The notes below the pieces were generated by a model that worked only from the letters and a program-made list of their open reading frames with translations, ran no database searches and had not been told where the DNA came from. Below are positions 8,771 through 17,762 of a DNA stretch of 64,000 bases, in pieces. Position 1 is the stretch's first letter; the number at the start of each line of letters is the position of its first letter. A program made the position numbers and the translations under genes. The DNA is from Microcoleus sp. EPA2 (lineage in GTDB: Bacteria > Cyanobacteriota > Cyanobacteriia > Cyanobacteriales > Microcoleaceae): positions 1 to 64,000 of the forward strand of contig JAHRFD010000017.1 in the NCBI GenBank assembly GCA_020882975.1, given 5' to 3'.

Positions 8771-11320
8771 TTGAAACCAAAAACCTTAAATCTTACTTTA
8801 CCACGAACAACCTTGGAGGTTGTGTACCAGTTGTTACAGCAAATGGTTCAACTTCCAGGGGCAATTTGGCTGGGAGAGCAAAATTTCCTGTCCTTTGAGA
8901 ATGAGGCAGAAATTCCCTCCGAAAGGTTTGCCGCCGTGTTGTCGGATCGGTTTAACGCCTTGGTGCGTGGAAGGCAAAATAATTTAGGTACAAACCAGCA
9001 TCAAGAAAGTGCAAATAAGCTCGATATTCTATGGAATGTGGAGTTAACTTTCGAGCCGGAGGCGATCGCAAATTTTCTCTATCCCCTAGCCGAAAAACTC
9101 TCCAAAACCACGCCAGATGCTTCACTCATCCTAGACCCGATCGCCCTCAAACAAAGACTCAAAAATATCAAGCAAAATTCACCGGAACTTCAAAGTGAAT
9201 TCACCTTCGAGCTGCTAGAAATTATTGCCCAAAACTCTTGGCTCGACAATGATTATTTGGCTCTTGACCCAGGGATAATCGAGAGCAATTTATCGGAACA
9301 AATGCGAAAGGAAGAAACCCTAAAAATCCACAATTTAGATATGGTTGGCCAAGTTAGTCTCCCTAACTCTTGTGTGGCATTTTGTCAACCTGTGGAAGAT
9401 GCTTTGCAGCAGCAACTCGCACAGGAGCGACTTTTAAATCAGGTAACAACTCAGATTCGTCAGAGTTTAGAATTGCCAGCAATTTTGTCAAAAGCAGTGG
9501 AACAAGTGCGAGATTTTTTGGAAGTAGACCGCCTGATAATTTATCAATTAGAAAAATCACCAAAAACGGAAGAATGTGACTTAGATAGAGAAAATTTGAT
9601 GGGATTTAATCATCCTGTAACCAGAAAAGAGGAGCAAAAAAAATGCAAGTATTTAGGTCGCGTAACCTACGAATCTTTAGCAAATAATACTATTTCCTCT
9701 GTTTTAAATTTTTGCGAAGATGCTGATTGCTTACCCCAGGGAATTATTGACCAAGAAAAATATCGCAAAGGTTTAACATTTGCACTTAAAGATGTGGAAA
9801 AAACCTATGCTTCCCAGCCATGTTTTTTAAATTTGATGCGACAAGCAAAGGTGCGGGCTAAATTGCTAGTGCCCATCGTGGTTCAAGATGAATTGTGGGG
9901 ACTGCTAATTGCCCACCATTCTACTTGTCGCGACTGGGAAGAAAGTAAAAAAATCTTTTTGCAGCAAATAGCAGAACATTTGGCGATCGCCATTTATCAA
10001 GCCGAACTCTATGCGGAAGTGCAGCAGCAAAAGCGCACCTTAGAACAGCGGGTAATTGAACGCACCACAGAACTTCGCGACGCCCTCGCCGCCGCCCAGT
10101 CAGCCAGCCTCGCCAAGAGCGAATTTTTAGCAGCTATGAGTCACGAATTGCGGACTCCCCTCACCTGTGTCATCGGCATTTCCGACACGCTGCTGCGCTG
10201 GTCCTATGGCAAAGTGGGTAGTAAAGAAGTGCCGATCGCCAAACAGCGACAGTACCTAAAAACTATCCGCGACAGCGGCGATCACTTATTAGAATTAATT
10301 AACGATATTTTGGATTTGTCACAAGTAGAAGCGGGAAAAGCAGTCTTAAAAATTAGCGAATTTTCTCTTTCTAAATTAGCATCTCAAAGTCTGCACGCTC
10401 TCAAGGAAAAAGCTGTGGCTAAAGGGGTAGAACTGGTGCAAGAACAGCGGATTAATCAAGAATGGGACCTCTTCAACGCTGACCCACGCCGCTTGAGACA
10501 AATTCTATTTAATCTTTTAGGAAATGCGATAAAATTTACTCCACCAGGGGGGCGAGTTATCCTGCGATTTTGGGTAACAGAAGATAACAAACGCACACCG
10601 ATAGTCCAGCTTCCCGGTACTATCTCCCCAGGCAGAATCGCGGTTTTTCAAATCAAAGATACGGGTATTGGAATTCGCGAAGATCAGCGTTCTCTTTTGT
10701 TTCAAAAATTTCAGCAATTAGATTCCCCCTACCGTCGCGAATACGGGGGTACTGGTTTGGGATTAGCATTAACTAAACAGTTAGTAGAACTCCACGGCGG
10801 TGCGATCGAAGTTGAATCCACCGTAAATGTGGGATCTACTTTTACAGTGTTCATACCCATTCAGAATCTCACTAAAGAAGAATACTCTAAATTAAAACAT
10901 GAAAAATTAAATTCATCTTTATCCCTACATTCTTCCTCCTTGCGAGGTAGTCTGGTACTGATAGAAGAAGAGGAAGAAACTGCGATGGAAATTTGCGATA
11001 TATTGACAGCAGCGGGACTTCAGGTGGTGTGGATGATTGAAGGTTCCGGGGCGGTAGAACAAATCGAACTCTTGCAACCAAATGCGGTGATTATCGATAT
11101 GCGTTTGCCCGGTATGAATGGGGGAGAAATTATCCAAGAATTGCGCCAAAAACCAGTTACTGAAAATATGAAAATTCTCGCTTTAACTGCTGAAGAAATT
11201 CCAGCTAGTGAGATGTATTTGGTAACTTCGGGAGCTAATGATTGTTTGGTAAAACCGATTAAACCACAGCAATTGCTGGAGAAAGTTGTTGGTTTAATGG
11301 CTAATGGTAATGGGGCCTAG
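8771..11320 (+). CDS. Hybrid sensor histidine kinase (GAF - HisKA - HATPase - REC)
   Basis: 849 aa from TTG 8771; an in-frame stop at 8738 leaves no earlier start. Residues 1-210 are a cyanobacterial N-terminal region without a clear family. GAF about 225-415, coiled linker, HisKA about 448-520 with His458 (SHELRTP), HATPase about 545-690 (GGTGLGLAL), C-terminal REC about 725-845 with acceptor Asp in VIIDMRLPG. The GAF ends like a cyanobacteriochrome domain (VRAKLLVPIV, LWGLLIAHH) and has Cys351 where the bilin Cys would sit, but followed by Phe and not His. It faces the minus-strand signalling genes and is transcribed away from them. Confidence 0.9.
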   Translation: MKPKTLNLTLPRTTLEVVYQLLQQMVQLPGAIWLGEQNFLSFENEAEIPSERFAAVLSDRFNALVRGRQNNLGTNQHQESANKLDILWNVELTFEPEAIANFLYPLAEKLSKTTPDASLILDPIALKQRLKNIKQNSPELQSEFTFELLEIIAQNSWLDNDYLALDPGIIESNLSEQMRKEETLKIHNLDMVGQVSLPNSCVAFCQPVEDALQQQLAQERLLNQVTTQIRQSLELPAILSKAVEQVRDFLEVDRLIIYQLEKSPKTEECDLDRENLMGFNHPVTRKEEQKKCKYLGRVTYESLANNTISSVLNFCEDADCLPQGIIDQEKYRKGLTFALKDVEKTYASQPCFLNLMRQAKVRAKLLVPIVVQDELWGLLIAHHSTCRDWEESKKIFLQQIAEHLAIAIYQAELYAEVQQQKRTLEQRVIERTTELRDALAAAQSASLAKSEFLAAMSHELRTPLTCVIGISDTLLRWSYGKVGSKEVPIAKQRQYLKTIRDSGDHLLELINDILDLSQVEAGKAVLKISEFSLSKLASQSLHALKEKAVAKGVELVQEQRINQEWDLFNADPRRLRQILFNLLGNAIKFTPPGGRVILRFWVTEDNKRTPIVQLPGTISPGRIAVFQIKDTGIGIREDQRSLLFQKFQQLDSPYRREYGGTGLGLALTKQLVELHGGAIEVESTVNVGSTFTVFIPIQNLTKEEYSKLKHEKLNSSLSLHSSSLRGSLVLIEEEEETAMEICDILTAAGLQVVWMIEGSGAVEQIELLQPNAVIIDMRLPGMNGGEIIQELRQKPVTENMKILALTAEEIPASEMYLVTSGANDCLVKPIKPQQLLEKVVGLMANGNGA

Positions 11321-11518
11321 GCGATGCGGTATGGGGCAACCCCCTCAAGGGTGGTGGGGAATTGGGAATTGGTGATACAGGCAGATTCTCAGAGAGGCAA
11401 TCAAAAGTTATTAACTTTAATATATTTGTTGTAAAATATCTACGTTATGGGTAACTTGATATATGCTGATATTGAAAATATTGTATAAAAAATTAGCCCA
11501 AAAGCAGTGATGTATTAA

Positions 11519-11600
11519 TTCCCAATTCCCAATTCCCCATTACCAATTCCCCATTCCCCATTCCCCATTACCAATTCCCCATTCCCCATTACCAATTCCT
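11519..11600. repeat. Heptameric tandem repeat (CCCCATT / CCAATTC units)
   Basis: About eleven 7-bp units of CCCCATT, CCCAATT and ACCAATT type fill the spacer before nanE. The rest of the 288-bp spacer (11321-11608) is AT-rich with a G-rich stretch near 11340 and no gene. Confidence 0.8.
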
Positions 11601-11608
11601 CCTTGTTT

Positions 11609-12283
11609 ATGATTAATTGTCAAATCCCTACAGGATTAATTGTCTCTTGTCAAGCACCTACTGACTCACCCCTGTACGATCCCATCGTGATTGCTGCGAT
11701 GGCTCGATCGGCTATCAATCAAGGGGCGGCAGGGGTGCGCATTGATACTCCCAGCCACATTGCAGCAGTGCGACAACAAATATCTGCCCCCATCATCGGG
11801 ATTTGGAAGCAGCAATTACCCGGATGCGAGATTTACATTACTCCTCGATTTGAAGACGCGCGGGCGATCGCCGATGCTGGATCTGATATCATTGCTATTG
11901 ACGCTACTCTCAGAAACCGTCCCCTAGGAGAAGAAGATTTAAAGACATTCATTGCCCGTATTCACAGTGAATTAGGCAAATTAGTCATGGCAGATGTAGA
12001 TACCATAGAAGCGGCGATCGCGGCGGCCCAAGCAGGTGCTGATACAGTAGCAACTACTCTTTTTGGTTACACTTTCGAGACCAAAAATCTCCGCCCACCA
12101 GGCTTTGAATTGCTGGCTGAAATTATCAAAGAAATCAACCTTCCAGTTATCTGCGAAGGTGGTATTTCCAGCCCAGAAATGGCAAAAAAAGCCTTAGACA
12201 TAGGGGCTAAAGCTGTGGTTGTCGGTACAGATATTACTGGGATTGACAATAAAGTTGCTGCCTATAAATTGGCTATTCGTTAG
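11609..12283 (+). CDS. nanE: N-acetylmannosamine-6-phosphate 2-epimerase
   Basis: 224 aa TIM-barrel protein of the NanE family, converting ManNAc-6-P to GlcNAc-6-P. Typical segments: GLIVSCQA at the N-terminus, GAAGVRIDTPSHI, IIGIWKQ, ITPRFEDARAIADAGSDIIAIDAT, MADVDTIEAAIAAAQAGADTVATTL and the phosphate-binding ICEGGISSPEMAKKALDIGAKAVVVGT. ATG 11609 is chosen over a TTG two codons earlier. No sialic acid lyase or kinase is nearby, so it probably serves amino-sugar recycling (inference). Confidence 0.92.
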   Translation: MINCQIPTGLIVSCQAPTDSPLYDPIVIAAMARSAINQGAAGVRIDTPSHIAAVRQQISAPIIGIWKQQLPGCEIYITPRFEDARAIADAGSDIIAIDATLRNRPLGEEDLKTFIARIHSELGKLVMADVDTIEAAIAAAQAGADTVATTLFGYTFETKNLRPPGFELLAEIIKEINLPVICEGGISSPEMAKKALDIGAKAVVVGTDITGIDNKVAAYKLAIR

Positions 12284-12329
12284 TTATTATTAATTGTTTA
12301 TTGCTGGGGATTAATTATCTAGATTATTT

Positions 12330-12380
12330 GGTAGGGGCTCATCAATTAGCGGAGGCAATCCCACCCTCCTTGCCCCTACC
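12330..12380. repeat. Inverted repeat between convergent genes
   Basis: GGTAGGGGC (12330-12338) pairs with GCCCCTACC (12372-12380). It lies between the convergent nanE and holin-like genes. No T run follows on either strand, so it is either a dispersed repeat or a weak bidirectional terminator. Confidence 0.5.
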
Positions 12381-12408
12381 TAAGTCGATGGTGCATCGGG
12401 GAATGCGG

Positions 12409-12768
12409 CTAAATTAGTACGCCATTAATGAAGCTGCTCACTACAGCCAAGGCGAGGGCTCCTAATACCGCACTCAACATCCCTCTCCGCAAGCTAAATC
12501 CCTCAACCAATTTAGCAGCAGTGGCAAAAATAATCACGTTCATTACAAACGCAAATAGGCCCGAAAGTAAGCCCAGAGTCAGCAGGTTCGGCACGAAAAA
12601 AACGGCTTTTAAAATCGGCAAAATTAAAACATTCAAAATCCCCAACACCGCCGCTGCAAATACTGCTTTCGGTGTGCTGTCAATTTCAACGCCGATCGGC
12701 AATTGAGAAATTAGCAGCAAGCTACTACCCGTCACCAGCCAAGCAATCAACAAATCGATCGGTTCCAT
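12409..12768 (-). CDS. Phage-holin-like (superfamily IV, Phage_holin_4_2) membrane protein
   Basis: 119 aa with four hydrophobic segments: LLIAWLVTGSSLLLISQLPIG, AVFAAAVLGILNVLILPIL, LLTLGLLSGLFAFVMNVII and MLSAVLGALALAVVSSF. The pattern AVLGILNVLILPILK is characteristic of this widespread chromosomal family, whose role in cyanobacteria is unknown; it need not be phage-derived. A GTG at 12786 also opens the frame, but AAGGAG lies 9 nt before ATG 12768, so the ATG is preferred. Confidence 0.8.
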   Translation of the reverse strand: MEPIDLLIAWLVTGSSLLLISQLPIGVEIDSTPKAVFAAAVLGILNVLILPILKAVFFVPNLLTLGLLSGLFAFVMNVIIFATAAKLVEGFSLRRGMLSAVLGALALAVVSSFINGVLI

Positions 12769-12991
12769 AGCCCATAGCTCCTTCACAGTTGTATTGTCAA
12801 AAAAATTGATATTTGAATATTCAAGACCTTTAAACTTAGCTTAATCAAACAATCTCCCTAATTCCTCTACCTATCGGCAGAATCTGGGTTTGATTTACTC
12901 TGAGAAAAAAAACTTCTAGGCGATCGGCAAATTTTCCCGGATGGGAACCGCTGCAACCTGTTAGTTGAAAAAAAAGAGTAGATTCAGTTAT

Positions 12992-14806
12992 ATGGCTAGT
13001 GACTTTTCTTTTAAATCTCAAGTCAAATTAGACAAAAATACCTTGGATCATCCTGCACAGCGTCGCAGTCGATCGCTCCAAGTCATGGTTTTTATGCTCC
13101 TGGTGACTACCTTAATCACATTGCCCCTGTTTCGGCTAGCTGAACTGCAACTGGTTCAGGGAGCTTATAATCGACAACGGGCCGAAAACAACCGGATTAG
13201 GCCAGTTTCTGTACCGGCAGTGCGCGGTCAGATTTTAGATCGTAGCGGGCAAATTTTTTCTGCCAATCGCGTATCTCGATCGGTATATTTGTGGCCAAAA
13301 GAGCGATCGCCCCAGCAGTGGCAAGAAGCAGCCACTACACTCAGCCCCATAGTCAACATCCCTGTGGATGAAATCCTCAAAAAAATCGAAAAAGCAGGCT
13401 ACAAATCTGCCCTACCAGTCCCAATTAGTAAGAATATAGATGTTGCCACCTTCGTCGCTTTGGGAGAACAAGCCAATACTTTGCGGGGGGTAGAAATTCG
13501 TACAGAATCTAGCCGCGACTATCCCAATAAGGAATTAGCATCGCATCTTTTGGGATACGTCGGCGAAGCTACTTTAGATGAATTAAAAGCTAATCCTGAA
13601 TATCCGATGGGCATGATCGTCGGTAAAATGGGAGTGGAAAAATTAGTTAATCCCACTTTAGAGGGTGTGTGGGGAAGCCGTTTGATTGAGGTAAATGCTA
13701 AGGGTGAAGAAATCCAAGATTTAGGTGTAAAATCTCCGATTCCCGGCAAGCCTATACAACTAACCTTAGATTTAGATATGCAGAAAACTGCGGAAAAAGC
13801 TTTGGGAAATCGTCTCGGTGCTGTGGTGGCGATCGATGTTAAAACCGGAGCCTTGTTAACAATGGGTAGTTGGCCGACATTTGACCCCAATATTTTCACC
13901 CGTAAGGTAAGTCAAAAAGAATGGGACCGACTGCAAGGACCTGATAAACCATTTTTAAATCGAGCTGTTCAAGGTTATCCAGTCGGTAGCACTTTTAAAA
14001 TTGTGACTTCTGTAGCCGGGATGGAGTCGGGCAAATTTTCTCCTGACTCGACTTTGGTTAGTTCTTCTTCAATTACCATTGGCGGAATTTCGTTTAACGA
14101 ACACGGTGCTGGTTACGGTGCGATCGGTTTCCGCGATGCTTTAGCCTACAGCAGCAATACATTTTTCTATCAATTAGGAATGGCCGCCGGACCGGAAGAA
14201 ATGTCTAAATGGGCTAAGAGAATGGGAATTGGCGGTACTATTAACTTAGAACTTTTGGGGTTAGAGGCCGCCAATCACGGTCAAGTTCCGATCCCAGCAG
14301 AAAAAAAGAAAATGTATGGAGAAGATTGGTATGTGGGCGATACGGTAACAATGGCGATCGGTCAAGGTTTGGTACTTTGCACTCCCTTAGAATTGGCTGT
14401 GATGGTGTCAACTATTGCCAATGGTGGTTGGCGAGTGCAGCCACATTTGCTGGCTTCTCAAACTAATACTCCAATTACTAAAAAAGTTCAAACAGGTATT
14501 AAGCCGGGTACTTTGAATGTGATTCGCCAGGGATTGACTGATGTGGTATTAAAAGGTACTGGTAAGGGGTTGAATGATGGTACTATTCCTTTGAGTGCTG
14601 GCAAAACAGGGACGGTGGAAATGCCCGGTCATCCTGACAATTCTATGTATGTGGGTTATGCTCCTGCTGACAAACCGGAAATTGCGATCGCAGTTATAGT
14701 TGAAGGCGGTGGATATGGTGCTGTGTCAGCCGCCCCAATTGCTCACGAGGTATTCCGAACTTATTTCCAAAAGCAAGGTTTTAAACCGACTATTAAGAAG
14801 CCTTAA
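12992..14806 (+). CDS. mrdA: Penicillin-binding protein 2 (elongasome transpeptidase)
   Basis: 604 aa. A transmembrane segment near the N-terminus (VMVFMLLVTTLITLPLF) is followed by the dimerisation domain (VRGQILDRSGQIFSANR) and the transpeptidase domain with Ser333 in GSTFK, the SSN motif in YSSNTFF and K538TG. This class B PBP makes the peptide cross-links during lateral wall growth, with RodA. TTG 12965 is an alternative start giving nine more residues; ATG 12992 is chosen as the common start type. Single gene, convergent with the next. Confidence 0.93.
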   Translation: MASDFSFKSQVKLDKNTLDHPAQRRSRSLQVMVFMLLVTTLITLPLFRLAELQLVQGAYNRQRAENNRIRPVSVPAVRGQILDRSGQIFSANRVSRSVYLWPKERSPQQWQEAATTLSPIVNIPVDEILKKIEKAGYKSALPVPISKNIDVATFVALGEQANTLRGVEIRTESSRDYPNKELASHLLGYVGEATLDELKANPEYPMGMIVGKMGVEKLVNPTLEGVWGSRLIEVNAKGEEIQDLGVKSPIPGKPIQLTLDLDMQKTAEKALGNRLGAVVAIDVKTGALLTMGSWPTFDPNIFTRKVSQKEWDRLQGPDKPFLNRAVQGYPVGSTFKIVTSVAGMESGKFSPDSTLVSSSSITIGGISFNEHGAGYGAIGFRDALAYSSNTFFYQLGMAAGPEEMSKWAKRMGIGGTINLELLGLEAANHGQVPIPAEKKKMYGEDWYVGDTVTMAIGQGLVLCTPLELAVMVSTIANGGWRVQPHLLASQTNTPITKKVQTGIKPGTLNVIRQGLTDVVLKGTGKGLNDGTIPLSAGKTGTVEMPGHPDNSMYVGYAPADKPEIAIAVIVEGGGYGAVSAAPIAHEVFRTYFQKQGFKPTIKKP

Positions 14807-14819
14807 TAGTCATGACTAA

Positions 14820-15022
14820 GTTGTTATGGGTTATTGGCGTCGCCAGCCAGCAAAGCGTCGAAGGGTTATTGGTTATTTGTTATGGGTTATTTGTTAGTTG
14901 TTAGTTCCAATAACCAACAACTAAGAACCAACAAGCCTTCGATTTTGCGGTTCCTGAGCGGAGCGTCGAAGGCCAGGGAACCGCCAATAACCAATAACAA
15001 ATAACCAACAACAAATGACCAA
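14820..15022. repeat. Tandem GGTTATTGGTTA-type repeats with an interlocked double inverted repeat
   Basis: The spacer between two convergent genes holds repeated TTATTGG/TTATTTG units, then at 14935-14984 a structure GCCTTCGA (14935-14942), GCGGTTCC (14947-14954), TCGAAGGC (14966-14973), GGAACCGC (14977-14984): two perfect 8-bp stems in b-a-b'-a' order. CCAATAAC/AACAAAT units continue to 15022, so the flanking arms are also mutually complementary. Confidence 0.7.
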
Positions 15023-15025
15023 TAA

Positions 15026-15904
15026 CTAACTTCCTATTCTATCGAGAATAATCATTTCTGAACCAATAACAGGACTTCTAGCTATTAGTTTTCCTTCCAT
15101 ATTCTGAACTTCTAAATTACTAAAATCTAGTAAATTAGCTTCTTTAAACATTTGATTTACTATCTGATTTTGTTCGGTTTCGCTCAGCCCATACCAATCT
15201 TCAGCTACTTTTACTGTCAACCGACTGCTGGAAAAATTAGCTTCAAATGACTTAACTAAACCGCCACCAATTCGAGCGGTAATTTCATCAACTTTATTTT
15301 GAATCCCAGCAATCAGAGACTGTTCCGGTGTCAGTGGTGGTGGCGGGATCATTTCTACCGCTTTCGGTGCTGTCGGTGCCACTAAATCCGGTAAGTTGCT
15401 TTTGAATTCAGATTTGGCTTGTTCTGATGTCATCGCTTCTGGCAAGTTGGCGATAGGTTGTGGCTGTTGTGGCGTTTCCGGTGCGACAAAATCGGAAAAA
15501 TTTGCGGGGGATTCTATCACTTTGGCGATAGGCGCATTGGCTATTTTCTCCGCTGGTTTTGCCGAAAAAATATTCAGAGTTAAACCGACTGTGACGATCA
15601 GAATTGCTGCTATCGCTGCATTCAAAATTGGATCGGATAACTTCTGGCTGAGGGATGCGGGTAATAGCGATCGCACTAGCTTCACAATACTTTGCCAAAG
15701 TAAACCGACTTTCTCTAAAAAACTACCTTGAGTGCGGGTTGCTACAGACTTACTATCAGATTTTACAGCAACTTTTGGTGTGGGAATCTTGTTAATTTCT
15801 GCTGCCATACTTTCAGGAGTTGCAGAGTTTGAGGCTGAGTCAATCTCCATTTTAGGAGGTTCAAAGGATTCTGGAGTTGGCTGGTTTGGTTGTTCTGCTG
15901 ACAT
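15026..15904 (-). CDS. Cyanobacterial single-pass membrane protein, function unknown
   Basis: 292 aa. N-terminal 60 residues Pro/Ser/Glu-rich and disordered; one transmembrane helix about residues 90-112 (LNAAIAAILIVTVGLTLNIF); a Pro/Ala-rich linker about 120-190; a C-terminal folded domain about 200-292 (SLIAGIQNKVDEITARIGG, LTVKVAEDWYGLSETEQNQ, GKLIARSPVIGSEMIILDR). The topology suggests a cytoplasmic tail and a periplasmic or lumenal C-terminal domain, or the reverse. I do not recognise the C-terminal domain. Convergent with mrdA, so co-function is not implied. Confidence 0.7.
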   Translation of the reverse strand: MSAEQPNQPTPESFEPPKMEIDSASNSATPESMAAEINKIPTPKVAVKSDSKSVATRTQGSFLEKVGLLWQSIVKLVRSLLPASLSQKLSDPILNAAIAAILIVTVGLTLNIFSAKPAEKIANAPIAKVIESPANFSDFVAPETPQQPQPIANLPEAMTSEQAKSEFKSNLPDLVAPTAPKAVEMIPPPPLTPEQSLIAGIQNKVDEITARIGGGLVKSFEANFSSSRLTVKVAEDWYGLSETEQNQIVNQMFKEANLLDFSNLEVQNMEGKLIARSPVIGSEMIILDRIGS

Positions 15905-16196
15905 TTTTTCTGCCTTTGGGCCTTGCCAATATACTTAAATCCGATTAATTTTAGTTGAGTTATAGCACAAGGAATCAGGAATAATTCACCCCCCCCCTGC
16001 CCCCCCCAAGGGGGGAAATTCAGAAAGAAGGAATCAGGAATAATTCACCCCCCTACCGCCCTTGGAGGAAGGAAGAAGGAAGAAGGAAAATGCAATCACA
16101 GCAAGAGTTGCAGCGACTAAGAACGTCCTAACTGTCTTGGTTGTTGCTAGATCTCAATCTTAATTTATCATTTTATTTAGTTGTCACTGAATCAAT
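15905..16196. other. Spacer with C-runs and a GAAGGAA heptamer repeat
   Basis: Holds two near copies of GGAATCAGGAATAATTCACCCCCC (first 20 bases identical), a run of C interrupted by T and G, and GGAAGAA units at 16063-16090. No gene is seen. The divergent promoters of the flanking genes must lie here. Confidence 0.5.
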
Positions 16197-17132
16197 ATGA
16201 GCATCAAACGTCGTTACTTTCTGATTTTAGGCAGTCTCAGCAGCTTAGGTTTGTCTGGAATCTGGAAAATGTTTCAGCTTCAGACTTCTTGGGCCACAGA
16301 TGCCAATGCCGCTGTATTTTCTGCTGTTGAGGGAGAAAGGGCGATCGCTCCTTTACCCACTACACCACCTATTTTACGCTTTATTTCGATCGCAGACACG
16401 GGTACCGGTGCCGAGGGACAATATGCTGTGGCTGAGGCGATGGCGCAATATCACGGGCAAAACTCTTTTAATTTGGCTATTCTCGCCGGTGACAATATCT
16501 ATAATAACGGCGAATTTGAAAAAATTAATGCTGTTTTTGAACGACCCTATCAGCCCTTATTACAGCAGGGTGTCAAGTTTTATGCTTGTCTGGGAAATCA
16601 CGATATCCGTACTGATAACGGCGACTTGCAAGTTAAATACCCCGGCTTTAATATGGCTGGTCGCTACTACACTTTTCGGCGCGAATCAGTCCAGTTTTTT
16701 GCCCTAGATACTAATCATAATGCGGACTGGAAAAATCAGTTAGTTTGGCTGGAAAAAGAGTTGAGCCAGAGCACTGCACCTTGGAAAGTTGTTTTCGGAC
16801 ACCACCAGGTTTATTCCTCTGGCGTGTACGGATTGAATCAACCTTTTATTCGGACTTTGACACCGATGTTTCAAAAGTACGGCGTGCAGCTTTATATTAA
16901 CGGACATGAGCATAGTTATGAACGGACTCGTTCGATTAATGGTACGACTTATTTAATTTGTGGTGCTGGTGCTGGTACTCGTCCGGTGGGGCGTTCTGAA
17001 TGGACGGAGTATGCTGCTAGTCGGTTGAGTTTTGCTACATTTGATGTTTATGAAGACCGAATGTTTGTGAGCGCGATCGGTACTGATAAGCGGGTTTTCG
17101 ATCGGGGAGTGATTGAAGTGCGATCGGCTTAA
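16197..17132 (+). CDS. Tat-exported purple-acid-phosphatase-like metallophosphoesterase
   Basis: 311 aa. The N-terminus KRRYFLILGSLSSLGLSG has the twin-arginine pattern and hydrophobic core of a Tat signal, fitting export of a folded metalloenzyme. Metal ligands of calcineurin-like phosphatases are visible in order: DTG (IADTGTG), GDN (AGDNIY), GNHD (CLGNHD), GHH (VFGHHQVY) and GHEH (NGHEHSYER). The closest group is type-5 acid phosphatase (TRAP-like). A role in periplasmic phosphate scavenging is inferred. It is 27 bp upstream of the nuclease gene on the same strand and may be co-transcribed. Confidence 0.88.
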   Translation: MSIKRRYFLILGSLSSLGLSGIWKMFQLQTSWATDANAAVFSAVEGERAIAPLPTTPPILRFISIADTGTGAEGQYAVAEAMAQYHGQNSFNLAILAGDNIYNNGEFEKINAVFERPYQPLLQQGVKFYACLGNHDIRTDNGDLQVKYPGFNMAGRYYTFRRESVQFFALDTNHNADWKNQLVWLEKELSQSTAPWKVVFGHHQVYSSGVYGLNQPFIRTLTPMFQKYGVQLYINGHEHSYERTRSINGTTYLICGAGAGTRPVGRSEWTEYAASRLSFATFDVYEDRMFVSAIGTDKRVFDRGVIEVRSA

Positions 17133-17159
17133 TTCACAGCATATTCAGGAGCAAATAAG

Positions 17160-17642
17160 ATGAATAGGGGTTGTCGGGCTAATCAAACAGGTTTTGTTTT
17201 AGAAACAACTGTTGCAGGCACTTTACAAGCTCACGGCTATCTCGAAATTTGCCCTCATTTACCGAAAAAGCGCAAGCGGGATTGGCTGTTAGTTTCTACA
17301 GAATTTCCTAAGCGGTATGCCAAACAGGTATATATCGGGTCTAGCATTTATGAAACTGAAATAAATGTCGATTTTTATATTGTTGGTTCTGGGGCAATTT
17401 CTCAGGGTTTAATAGTTGAGTGTAAGTGGCAGGAAGATAAAGGTTCTGTTGACGAAAAGTATCCTTACCTTAATTTAAATATTAAAAATTGCTATCAGGT
17501 GCCAACTATTGTGATAGTTGGTGGTGATGGCATGAGGCAAGGATCGATCGAGTGGTTCAAAAAACAAATTGCTGATAATCCAAATCTATTGGGAGTTTAC
17601 AAGCTGGAAGGGTTTATCACTTGGGCTAATAAACATCTCTAA
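17160..17642 (+). CDS. PD-(D/E)XK nuclease, possible restriction enzyme
   Basis: 160 aa. The core is an E15 helix (TGFVLETTVAG), then VDFYIV with Asp71, and LIVECKWQ with Glu87 and Lys89, the D-x(n)-ExK catalytic set of the PD-(D/E)XK fold; a Q/N-rich strand and VPTIVIVGGDGM follow. AGGAG lies 8 nt before ATG 17160. The stop is 120 bp from the convergent stop of a Dam-type methylase, the arrangement of many type II restriction-modification pairs. Whether it cuts unmethylated GATC or is an unrelated nuclease cannot be decided from sequence alone. Confidence 0.7.
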   Translation: MNRGCRANQTGFVLETTVAGTLQAHGYLEICPHLPKKRKRDWLLVSTEFPKRYAKQVYIGSSIYETEINVDFYIVGSGAISQGLIVECKWQEDKGSVDEKYPYLNLNIKNCYQVPTIVIVGGDGMRQGSIEWFKKQIADNPNLLGVYKLEGFITWANKHL

Positions 17643-17672
17643 GATAACTAATCTCAAACTTGATTATTTGAG

Positions 17673-17704
17673 AGCCAATTATTATTCCAGAATGATTGGC
17701 TTTT
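17673..17704. terminator. Shared hairpin between convergent nuclease and methylase genes
   Basis: Stem AGCCAAT/ATTGGCT (7 bp) with a 15-nt loop, followed by TTT on the plus strand. It could stop transcripts from both convergent genes; the T run is short. Confidence 0.4.
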
Positions 17705-17762
17705 AGTCTTGTGTTTTTTATTGTATCTGGCTATTCTGTTTTTGGGATGTTGGCTTAAGTCT

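Noticed and set aside
12409-12768. Prophage remnant, because of the holin-like family name
   Set aside because: This holin-like family is chromosomal in most bacteria; no other phage genes are nearby.
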